From an uncultured Bacteroidales bacterium (GTDB lineage: Bacteria; Bacteroidota; Bacteroidia; Bacteroidales; UBA3663), in NCBI GenBank assembly GCA_937899265.1, contig CALBPV010000057.1, forward strand, positions 1 to 6,566: a stretch of DNA of 6,566 bases, written 5' to 3'. The notes beneath the pieces are model-generated. The model saw only the letters and a list, made by a program, of their open reading frames with translations, ran no database searches and was not told the DNA's origin. Shown one piece after another: positions 1 through 5,108 of the stretch; the first letter of the stretch is position 1, and each line of letters opens with the position of its first letter. The translations under genes were made by a program, and so were the position numbers.

Positions 1-489
1 GAAATCACGGGTCGCGTTCCTGCCAATACCCCCGTCATCATCGAGTGTTCTTCCAATCAGGCCTCCGACAACCGTCTCGAACTCTATTACGACCAAACGG
101 CAGCTCCCTCCGACAACCTTTTGAGGGGTGTCTATTTTGAGAATATCACGGTATATGATGTCGGCGTAAACTCAGGTCACCAGAATGCATTGGCCTACGA
201 TGCCTCGACGATGCGCGTTCTCGGCAAGGTCAACGGCGAACTCGGCTTTGTGACTTCTTCCAAGTTGAGCTACGTGCCCGCCAACAGCGCTTACCTCCTC
301 GTTCCTGCCGATACCGACGCCAAAGTGCTCTGCCTCCCGGCAGACCAATATGCCACCGCAATCAGCAGCCTTCAAGCTGAGGCTCCCGCATCCCCCTCTG
401 CCATTTTCAATCTCATGGGCCAGCAAGTGTCCAACACGGATGTCCCCGGCATCTATATAATCAATGGCAAAAAAGTCGTAGTCCGCTAA
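1..489 (+). CDS. Secreted/surface protein, C-terminal fragment (5' end outside window)
   Basis: The reading frame is open from base 1 and ends at TAA 487-489, giving the last 162 residues. Two similar segments contain a 'VPAN(T/S)' core followed by hydrophobic residues (residues 6-14 and 92-101). The second follows a 'GKVNGELGFV' stretch, a layout I associate with large secreted Prevotella proteins. The last 28 residues (135-162) form a compact tail, IFNLMGQQV...GIYIINGKKVVVR, preceded by a Ser/Pro/Ala-rich linker. This tail matches the short C-terminal module of Bacteroidetes secreted proteins and resembles, in shorter form, the type IX secretion sorting domain. Export to the cell surface or beyond is inferred from the tail; the catalytic or binding role cannot be judged from this fragment. 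The gene converges on the barrel gene at 596-1648, with 106 bp between the two stop codons. Confidence 0.85.
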   Translation, partial: EITGRVPANTPVIIECSSNQASDNRLELYYDQTAAPSDNLLRGVYFENITVYDVGVNSGHQNALAYDASTMRVLGKVNGELGFVTSSKLSYVPANSAYLLVPADTDAKVLCLPADQYATAISSLQAEAPASPSAIFNLMGQQVSNTDVPGIYIINGKKVVVR

Positions 490-504
490 CCCTTCAACAT
501 GACG

Positions 505-536
505 AGGCCGGCCCCTTTCGTTTAAGGCCGGCCCCT
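505..536. repeat. Two exact 12-bp repeats that can pair as a hairpin
   Basis: AGGCCGGCCCCT occurs at 505-516 and again at 525-536. The GGCCGGCC core is itself palindromic, so 506-513 can pair with 526-533 as an 8-bp all-GC stem with a 12-nt loop. It sits 16 bp past the left gene's stop, between convergent genes, where a bidirectional terminator would be expected. No T-tract follows on either strand, so intrinsic termination is doubtful. Confidence 0.5.
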
Positions 537-540
537 CTCC

Positions 541-578
541 CTCGAAATCTCGAAATCTCGTAATCTCGAGATATCGAG
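541..578. repeat. 8-bp tandem array (CTCGAAAT type) ending in a dyad
   Basis: Four head-to-tail 8-mers are visible: CTCGAAAT at 541 and 549, CTCGTAAT at 557 and CTCGAGAT at 565. They are followed by ATCGAG. The last unit closes a small hairpin (CTCGA 565-569 with TCGAG 574-578), and ATCTCGAGAT at 563-572 is a perfect palindrome. The array lies between two convergent stop codons and is not part of either reading frame. Confidence 0.6.
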
Positions 579-595
579 CCCGTCCTCCCCTCCGC

Positions 596-1648
596 CTAAA
601 ACTCCTTCGAGATGCGGAACTCCAGCACAGGATAGACGACAAAGGCTTTGAGGAGTTTCACGTAGTCGCCGGGCTTGCCTTCCACCTTGTCCGCATCGCG
701 GGCGAGGTCGATGCTATAGGTGTCGTAGCTGTAGATGTCGTTGCCCCATTCGTCTGTCGAGACAGTGGGTGTGCTCATTGTGGCTGTCGTGAGCACGCTG
801 GGTTTGCCGCCCCAGAAGAGGATGCCGGCGTCAAAGCCTATTTGGTAGCTCTCGTCGCGGAACGGTGAGCCTGTGTAGCCGAAGCCGAGATAAGGCTTGA
901 AGGCATTGGTCTTGACATTCACCACTACCATGTCGCGTTTGTCGGGTTCGATGATGATGGGAAGGCCGTTCTTGTCGGTGCCTAAGTTCACGCCCATGCG
1001 GCCGTACTCCAGCAGGCGGTTCTGCAGGTCGAGCTGATAGATGTCCTGTCCGTTGTAGGAAATGAGCGGCTCTCCATTCATTGATTTCATGTACATTTTG
1101 TTATACATCGAGATGGCTACCAGCGAAGGGGCATCCTCGATGGCGTTCACGGCACGCGCTATGAGCGACTGCCCCGCGTAGAAACCGGCTGTCACGTGCC
1201 AGTGTTTGTTGGGGAAGGGATAGACGTCGAAGAGGAGCTTGGCGTTCCACATGTGAGGCTGTCCCACCATCGTGACGGACTGATCGACCTCTGTGCCCGT
1301 CAGCTGTTCGAGCAGCTCGGCCATTTTTGCGAATTTGGAAGACTCGAGCACAACGCCGTCCTTGTTGCGTACTTCCACGCCGAATTTCATCGTGTAGTCA
1401 AATTTGGGCACAAAAGAGAAGCCGGCGCGGGCACGCACATGTTCGGTGAGGGGAGTGGCCACATCCACGCCGATGCCGGTGGTGCCGAGATTCACGCCGA
1501 CGTTCCAATGCGAGAACGCAGGTTCGAACACTTCCGCCCATTTTTCGCTGCCGATCCAGGTCTGCCACCAGGTTTTGTCGGCGTTTTGGGCCGTTGCAGT
1601 TGCGATGAGTGCCATTCCCAATACGAAAGTCGAAATTATCTTCTTCAT
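596..1648 (-). CDS. Outer-membrane beta-barrel protein, hypothetical
   Basis: The 350-residue product starts with a clear signal peptide: MKK, a hydrophobic stretch at residues 4-19, and likely cleavage after A20 in 'ATATA|Q'. The mature part alternates aromatic and Gly residues in a way typical of membrane strands (for example WNVGVNLGTTGIGVDV at 48-63, VRARAGFSFV at 71-80, and KPYLGFGYTG at 251-260). It ends VLEFRISKEF, with the C-terminal Phe recognised by the BAM machinery. I infer an outer-membrane barrel; substrate and function are unknown. The frame stays open upstream to an ATG at 1729 that overlaps the stop of the neighbouring ATPase gene as ATGA. That start would add 27 polar residues before the signal peptide, so I chose the ATG at 1646-1648. 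No promoter of the TAnnTTTG type is visible in the 77-bp gap, so cotranscription with the ATPase gene is likely. The leader is A-rich with a doubled AACAACAGAA-like motif just before the start. Confidence 0.8.
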   Translation of the reverse strand: MKKIISTFVLGMALIATATAQNADKTWWQTWIGSEKWAEVFEPAFSHWNVGVNLGTTGIGVDVATPLTEHVRARAGFSFVPKFDYTMKFGVEVRNKDGVVLESSKFAKMAELLEQLTGTEVDQSVTMVGQPHMWNAKLLFDVYPFPNKHWHVTAGFYAGQSLIARAVNAIEDAPSLVAISMYNKMYMKSMNGEPLISYNGQDIYQLDLQNRLLEYGRMGVNLGTDKNGLPIIIEPDKRDMVVVNVKTNAFKPYLGFGYTGSPFRDESYQIGFDAGILFWGGKPSVLTTATMSTPTVSTDEWGNDIYSYDTYSIDLARDADKVEGKPGDYVKLLKAFVVYPVLEFRISKEF

Positions 1649-1725
1649 AAGTCGTTTTCTGTTGTTTCTGTTGTTTTTGTCGTTATCTGTGAGATTTTCT
1701 GTTTGGGGGCCAAGGGTTCCGGCTT

Positions 1726-3294
1726 TCATGCCTTCTCTATCCGACAGGCATGTTGCTTGGTCTCGCGGTCGTAGCTGATGCCGACGAGGAGGAGCCGGTC
1801 GGCATATTCTGCCACCTTGGCGGGGTATTGTTTGCGGTGTATTTGGTCAATGGCGCTGTCTGCATCGCGGTTCACCTTCAACTCAATCACCACGGCCGGG
1901 GAATCGACGTTCTTGCGGGGAATGAGCACGATGTCGGCAAAGCCTTTGCCTGTGGGCAGTTCGCGGTGCATCACATAGTTGTTGCGAGCGTAATAGAAGG
2001 CGATGGAGAGCACACACGCCAAGGAGTTCTCGTTGTTGTAGCTGAGGATGCTCGTGTTGTCGTCGTGTGCGGCTTCCACACCTCTGGCCACGGCTTCTTC
2101 ATCGCCGTCGAGGGTGGCTTGGAGGAGTTCCTCCGACTTGCGGAGCGCACCCACCACGGGCTGCCAGTCGTTGGCTTCCACGGCATTCACCATCTCGCCG
2201 GCCACTTCGCGGTTGGGGATATAACATTCGTCCTTGCGCCAGTTGTAGCTGAGGTAGCCCAAATGGATGAGGACAGTGAAGACATCGTCCTTGTTGCGAA
2301 TCACGGACATGTCGTTTTGGAACTTGGTGGGATCCACTTTGCAGCTGCCGCCGGCCAACATCTTGACGATGTCGTCCTTCAAGCCCTCATAATTCATGCG
2401 AATGTAGGCTGCCACGGCATCGAAGGCACCCGTTGAAGCCCAATAGCTGCGGCAACGACCCACATCCATGGCTTGCATGACGCTGTTGGGGTTGAACATC
2501 GACTGCTCATCGCCGATTTGATATCCGTCGTACCACTTCTCCAATTCGTCGAAGTCCATTCCGCGCTTGGCAGCCAATGTCATCACCTCTTCCTTGGTGA
2601 ATCCGAAATATTGTGCCATGTCCATCGGTTCGACCATCGAATATTCCAGAAAGTTGTTCAAGCCCGATTCCGTCTTGTATTTCTTGACGGGAAGGATGCC
2701 GGTCATATAGACTCCGGCAAAAACCTGCATGGATTGGCCTCCTTTGAACATGCGGCGGAGCCAGTTGACGTAGGCGTCCATCGCCGGGGTACCGGCTTTA
2801 AACTCGCGGCAGATGGCATCCCACTCGTCGATGATGAAGATGAAGGGCATTTCGGAGGCTTGATTGATGCGGATGAGCAGTGCCATCAGGTCGTCCCCCT
2901 CCTTGACTGGCACTTCGGGCCAGGCTTCGTGGATGTCGTCCTTGATTTCGTCGTTGATGTGCTGTATGATGGTTTCGTCCTTGAAACGGGTCACAAAAGA
3001 CGTGATATCCAGATAAATGACCGGATATTTGTTCAGATGCTTCTCAAACGAAGGTGCGGAGGCTATCTGCAGGTCGCTGAACAGCTGTCGCGAATCGCAG
3101 GAGCGGTCATAATACGCACACAACATCTTGGCTGCCATCGACTTGCCGAAGCGGCGGCTTCGCGTCACGCAGCTGAAACGCCGTTCTGTACAGAGCGTGC
3201 GGTTCACGACCTCTATTAGTTCGGACTTGTCCACATATTCGCCGTTGCGGGCCGACTGGAACCCCGCGTTGCCTGTATTGATATAAACACCCAT
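1726..3294 (-). CDS. AAA-ATPase-like protein with C-terminal PD-(D/E)XK nuclease-like domain
   Basis: The 522-residue product has the architecture of the Pfam AAA-ATPase_like family (PF09820) followed by the PD-(D/E)XK domain often annotated DUF1703 (PF08011). The P-loop is the family's variant form, TRSRRFGKS (44-52). Walker B is FIFIIDEWD (151-159), followed by TGILPVKK (198-205) and the family signature WYDGY (254-258). The C-terminal nuclease motif is GFADIVLIP (451-459) with ELK at 471-473; D454, E471 and K473 are the likely active-site residues and all are present. A QIHRKQY segment follows (484-490). The start at 3292-3294 gives MGVYINTGN, the usual N-terminus of this family. The upstream in-frame ATG at 3342 falls inside the predicted promoter. 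Members are numerous in gut and oral Bacteroidetes, often in many copies per genome; their role is not established. The gene is divergent from the ATPase gene at 3660 and leads into the barrel gene. Confidence 0.9.
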   Translation of the reverse strand: MGVYINTGNAGFQSARNGEYVDKSELIEVVNRTLCTERRFSCVTRSRRFGKSMAAKMLCAYYDRSCDSRQLFSDLQIASAPSFEKHLNKYPVIYLDITSFVTRFKDETIIQHINDEIKDDIHEAWPEVPVKEGDDLMALLIRINQASEMPFIFIIDEWDAICREFKAGTPAMDAYVNWLRRMFKGGQSMQVFAGVYMTGILPVKKYKTESGLNNFLEYSMVEPMDMAQYFGFTKEEVMTLAAKRGMDFDELEKWYDGYQIGDEQSMFNPNSVMQAMDVGRCRSYWASTGAFDAVAAYIRMNYEGLKDDIVKMLAGGSCKVDPTKFQNDMSVIRNKDDVFTVLIHLGYLSYNWRKDECYIPNREVAGEMVNAVEANDWQPVVGALRKSEELLQATLDGDEEAVARGVEAAHDDNTSILSYNNENSLACVLSIAFYYARNNYVMHRELPTGKGFADIVLIPRKNVDSPAVVIELKVNRDADSAIDQIHRKQYPAKVAEYADRLLLVGISYDRETKQHACRIEKA

Positions 3295-3310
3295 GTGCCT
3301 TTTTGCGTTT

Positions 3311-3324
3311 ATTGTTGAAACAAT
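3311..3324. promoter_or_regulatory. Dyad ATTGTT-GA-AACAAT in the leader of the minus-strand ATPase gene
   Basis: The halves ATTGTT (3311-3316) and AACAAT (3319-3324) form a dyad with a 2-bp centre. It lies between the predicted promoter (-7 box 3340-3347) and the start codon at 3294. The 2-nt centre is too tight for a stable RNA hairpin, so a protein-binding dyad is more plausible. It resembles but does not match the TGTTTnnAAACA dyads on the other side of the intergenic region. Confidence 0.3.
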
Positions 3325-3339
3325 GCTGTTTTTCGGGTG

Positions 3340-3372
3340 CAAAGTTAATCATTTTTTTTGAAACGGAGCACA
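3340..3372 (-). promoter_or_regulatory. Bacteroidetes-type promoter for the minus-strand ATPase/barrel unit
   Basis: Read on the minus strand, TAACTTTG (3347 down to 3340) fits the Bacteroidetes -7 consensus TAnnTTTG exactly. A weak -33 box, TGTG, lies at 3372-3369 with 21 bp between. Transcription would start near 3333, about 40 nt before the start codon at 3294. This placement argues against the longer reading frame that begins at 3342. Confidence 0.6.
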
Positions 3373-3373
3373 T

Positions 3374-3448
3374 ATTGGGCGATTTTAACAGAAAATCCGG
3401 GCCACTTCGGACGAAATTGCAGCTTTTTCCCCCGAAAAGTCGCCCAAT
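3374..3448. repeat. Inverted repeat ATTGGGCGA / TCGCCCAAT with internal small hairpin
   Basis: Perfect 9-bp arms lie at 3374-3382 and 3440-3448, enclosing 57 bases. Inside, TCCG (3396-3399) can pair with CGGA (3408-3411). A separate perfect 10-bp palindrome, CATTGCAATG, lies just outside at 3450-3459. No convincing reading frame or promoter accompanies this stretch, so it may be structured DNA, part of an unrecognised small RNA, or chance. Confidence 0.35.
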
Positions 3449-3510
3449 TCATTGCAATGTGCGCCGGCATAACACAGGTGCGGTTGGTACAAAAAGTGAG
3501 CGCGAAAGAC

Positions 3511-3569
3511 AAAAAAATGTTTGGAAACACTAAAAATCGGGCAAAAATAGTGTTTGGAAACATTTTTTT
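3511..3569. repeat. 22-bp inverted repeat in the divergent intergenic region
   Basis: The arms 3511-3532 and 3548-3569 are complementary at 20 of 22 positions; the only mismatches are two adjacent G:G pairs at the centre of each arm. The loop is 15 nt. The outer ends are A7 on the left and a T-run on the right, so as RNA on either strand it would resemble an intrinsic terminator, yet no gene is transcribed into it. Each arm holds one TGTTTGGAAACA dyad, so the large repeat may simply reflect two opposed operator copies. Confidence 0.65.
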
Positions 3570-3594
3570 TGCGAAAATTTCGTGTTTTCAAACA
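3518..3594 (+). promoter_or_regulatory. Array of three TGTTTnnAAACA dyads (putative operator)
   Basis: Dyads lie at 3518-3529 (centre GG), 3551-3562 (centre GG) and 3583-3594 (centre TC), each with perfect TGTTT/AAACA halves. Start-to-start spacing is 33 and 32 bp, close to three helical turns, so all three would face the same side of the DNA. Copies 2 and 3 share an extended form, GTGTTTnnAAACATTTTT; copy 1 carries nearly the same extended form on the opposite strand. The third dyad lies in the spacer between the -33 and -7 boxes of the gene at 3660, a classic position for repression. The binding protein is not encoded in this window. Confidence 0.55.
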
Positions 3595-3610
3595 TTTTTC
3601 TGTATCTTTG
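3578..3610 (+). promoter_or_regulatory. Bacteroidetes-type promoter for the AAA_14/DUF4143-type gene
   Basis: TATCTTTG at 3603-3610 fits the TAnnTTTG -7 consensus. The -33 box is poor (TTTC at 3578-3581, 21-bp spacer), which would suit a promoter under control. Transcription is expected near 3617, leaving a leader of about 43 nt before the ATG at 3660. The third TGTTTnnAAACA dyad lies inside the spacer. Confidence 0.6.
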
Positions 3611-3659
3611 CACCGGATTTACAAGAGTTTTTCACCGACTTGTTATCCCCCGACCGACT

Positions 3660-4868
3660 ATGGACGAACAAATCAACTACTTGCAGACGGTATTCCGGCG
3701 CAGGCTGGCCGCCACTCCGACATCTTTCTTTCGCTATCTGTTTTCGCAGATAGATTGGAAGGACACGCTGATAGGAATCAAAGGACCCAAGGGATGCGGC
3801 AAATCCACGTTGCTGCTTCAGCACATCAAGGACGAATTCCATGGAAATGACTTGGAGAAAGCCCTCTACATCTCTCTCGACAATCTGTGGTTCTCCTCCC
3901 ACGATATCCGTGATGTGGTGGAATATCATTATACCCACGGCGGAACACACCTCTTCATCGATGAGATACATTACTACAAACATTGGCAAACCCTTCTCAA
4001 GAATATCAGCGACGATTATCCCGGACTGAACGTAGTCTATACCGGATCCTCTATGCTCCAATTGGAAAGCAGCGAGGGCGACCTCTCGCGCCGTTTGTCG
4101 ATGTATGAAATGCGAGGCCTCTCCTTCAGGGAATATCTCGCTTACGAAGATGTCCTCCGCCTTGAGCCTGTCCCGTTCGAACGGCTGTTGACCGACCATG
4201 TGGCTCTGGCTGTGGAGATTTGCGGACAAATCAAAGTGCTGGAACATTTCAAGCGCTACCTCGAAGTGGGATACTATCCTTTCTACAAGGCAGTACACTC
4301 CGGTTACTACCAGCGTTTGCAGAATGTGGCCAATCAGGTCATTGAGGTGGACTATCCCAATGTGGATGAAGTTTCCATCTCCACCATCCGCAAAACCAAG
4401 AAACTCCTGATGCTTCTGGCCGAGCGCGTGCCGCAGCTGCCCAAGATGAATGAAATCTACCGGGAACTGGAGACCGACCGCAATCAGGGACTCAAGATGC
4501 TCTATGCTCTCCAGCGAGGCGGTCTGCTCCAACTCCTTGGCGACAACACCAAGAGTCCGGACAACCTGTCGCGTCCCGACAAGATATATATCAACAACCC
4601 CACGATGATGTTTGCTCTTTCGCCGCACGTCGATACGGGCACACTGCGTGAGACGTTCTTCTTCAATCAGCTGTCCCAGGCTCACGAAGTGCGCTATCCC
4701 CGGACCGGCGATTTCTTGATTGACCGAAAGTATCTGTTTGAGGTGGGAGGAAGGGGCAAAACCTTCGACCAAATCAAAGATGTCCCCAACAGCTTCCTTG
4801 CCGCCGACAACATCGAAACCGGAACCTCGGGCCGTATCCCGCTGTGGATGTTCGGACTCCTGTATTGA
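3660..4868 (+). CDS. AAA_14-family ATPase with DUF4143-type C-terminal domain
   Basis: The 402-residue product has a classical Walker A, GPKGCGKST (42-50), and Walker B, LFIDE (98-102). A sensor-like TGSSM follows at 128-132, then SRRLSMYEMRGLSFREYL (143-160), the conserved segment of AAA_14 (PF13173) proteins. The C-terminal part carries the DUF4143 (PF13635) signature: ETFFFNQL (331-338), GDFLID (350-355), FEVGG (360-364) and K367, ending RIPLWMFGLLY. This region is related to PD-(D/E)XK nucleases; D351, E361 and K367 are the candidate active-site residues. The start at 3660 follows the promoter by a normal leader length. The frame also opens at a GTG at 3582, but that lies upstream of the -7 box and was rejected. 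The family is widespread and multicopy in Bacteroidetes and other anaerobes, and its function is unknown. The gene is apparently monocistronic, divergent from the other ATPase gene. Confidence 0.9.
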   Translation: MDEQINYLQTVFRRRLAATPTSFFRYLFSQIDWKDTLIGIKGPKGCGKSTLLLQHIKDEFHGNDLEKALYISLDNLWFSSHDIRDVVEYHYTHGGTHLFIDEIHYYKHWQTLLKNISDDYPGLNVVYTGSSMLQLESSEGDLSRRLSMYEMRGLSFREYLAYEDVLRLEPVPFERLLTDHVALAVEICGQIKVLEHFKRYLEVGYYPFYKAVHSGYYQRLQNVANQVIEVDYPNVDEVSISTIRKTKKLLMLLAERVPQLPKMNEIYRELETDRNQGLKMLYALQRGGLLQLLGDNTKSPDNLSRPDKIYINNPTMMFALSPHVDTGTLRETFFFNQLSQAHEVRYPRTGDFLIDRKYLFEVGGRGKTFDQIKDVPNSFLAADNIETGTSGRIPLWMFGLLY

Positions 4869-4884
4869 ACTTCGCCTTCTTGAA

Positions 4885-4905
4885 ACCCTCGGCGCTCCGT
4901 AGGGT
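4885..4905 (+). terminator. Hairpin 16 bp after the ATPase stop, possible terminator
   Basis: ACCCTCGG (4885-4892) pairs with CCG (4897-4899) and AGGGT (4901-4905), giving eight base pairs with one bulged T at 4900 and the tetraloop CGCT. The following bases, GTTCATATATTATATAA, are AT-rich but not a true T-tract. Position and stability fit a terminator or a 3'-end stabilising hairpin for the gene ending at 4868. Confidence 0.45.
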
Positions 4906-4925
4906 GTTCATATATTATATAATGT

Positions 4926-4949
4926 ACGCGCGCGTGGGAGAAGCGCGCG
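4926..4949. repeat. Alternating CG hairpin
   Basis: CGCGCGC (4927-4933) pairs with GCGCGCG (4943-4949) as a 7-bp all-GC stem with a 9-nt purine-rich loop. The left side is also the perfect palindrome ACGCGCGCGT (4926-4935). It directly follows an AT-only stretch (4911-4922), a sharp composition change. No T-tract follows, so a terminator role is uncertain. Confidence 0.4.
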
Positions 4950-4971
4950 GAATCCGATGATGAAAAGTGGC

Positions 4972-5047
4972 CTTAAAACGGGTTGGGAACGAGGCGCAAA
5001 ACTGCACGGTTCCGTGAATTTTTGGGCCTGTTTTAAGCGTTTTTTTT
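4972..5047 (+). terminator. Long stem followed by T8, intrinsic-terminator-like
   Basis: CTTAAAACGGG (4972-4982) pairs with CCTGTTTTAAG (5027-5037) over 11 bp with one G:T wobble. CG and then eight T (5040-5047) follow. The 44-nt apical region can form further short stems (GGAAC 4986-4990 with GTTCC 5009-5013, or CACG with CGTG around 5005-5016). The T-tract fits an intrinsic terminator on the plus strand, though the large loop is unusual and it lies 104 bp past the ATPase stop. Confidence 0.5.
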
Positions 5048-5079
5048 GTTAAAATTGACATTTTTCTTTAAAAAAACGC
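5037..5079. repeat. 10-bp inverted repeat overlapping the T-tract
   Basis: GCGTTTTTTT (5037-5046) is the exact reverse complement of AAAAAAACGC (5070-5079), with 23 bases between. It uses the T-tract of the preceding terminator-like element, so the two structures could compete in RNA. Part of the match comes from A/T runs and may be chance. Confidence 0.4.
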
Positions 5080-5108
5080 CTAAAAAGTCATTTTTTTATT
5101 AAAATATT

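Noticed and set aside
172..642. Minus-strand frame across the left gene's 3' end and the convergent gap
   Set aside because: It overlaps both convergent genes, is Arg-rich at its C-terminal end from the GC-rich strand, and has no domain.
1196..1778. Plus-strand frames overlapping the barrel gene and the gap before the ATPase gene
   Set aside because: They are antisense to a gene with a signal peptide and barrel pattern, and have no promoter or coherent composition of their own.
1750..3219. Two long plus-strand open frames (1750-2436, 2473-3219) antisense to the AAA-ATPase-like gene
   Set aside because: The minus-strand gene has P-loop, Walker B, WYDGY and nuclease motifs in order; the opposite frames are His/Val-rich without motifs, as expected of shadows.
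3295..3342. 16-residue N-terminal extension of the AAA-ATPase-like protein
   Set aside because: The ATG at 3342 falls within the -7 box of the predicted promoter, and MGVYINTGN is the usual start in the family.
3345..3591. Small open frames within the divergent intergenic region, both strands
   Set aside because: Phe/Lys-rich translations come from A/T tracts, and they overlap the promoter and the inverted repeats.
3511..3594. CRISPR-like reading of the repeated TGTTTnnAAACA units
   Set aside because: Only three 12-bp units, one inverted relative to the others, with about 20-bp AT-rich gaps and no cas genes; an operator array fits better.
3582..3659. GTG-initiated extension of the AAA_14/DUF4143-type protein
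   Set aside because: It would start upstream of the TATCTTTG -7 box, so the codon would not be in the mRNA; the ATG at 3660 gives the normal family N-terminus.
3588..4772. Long (394-codon) open frame antisense to the AAA_14/DUF4143-type gene
   Set aside because: It lies opposite a gene with complete family motifs, its own translation shows no recognisable domain or signal peptide, and no promoter precedes it. It is a codon-usage shadow.
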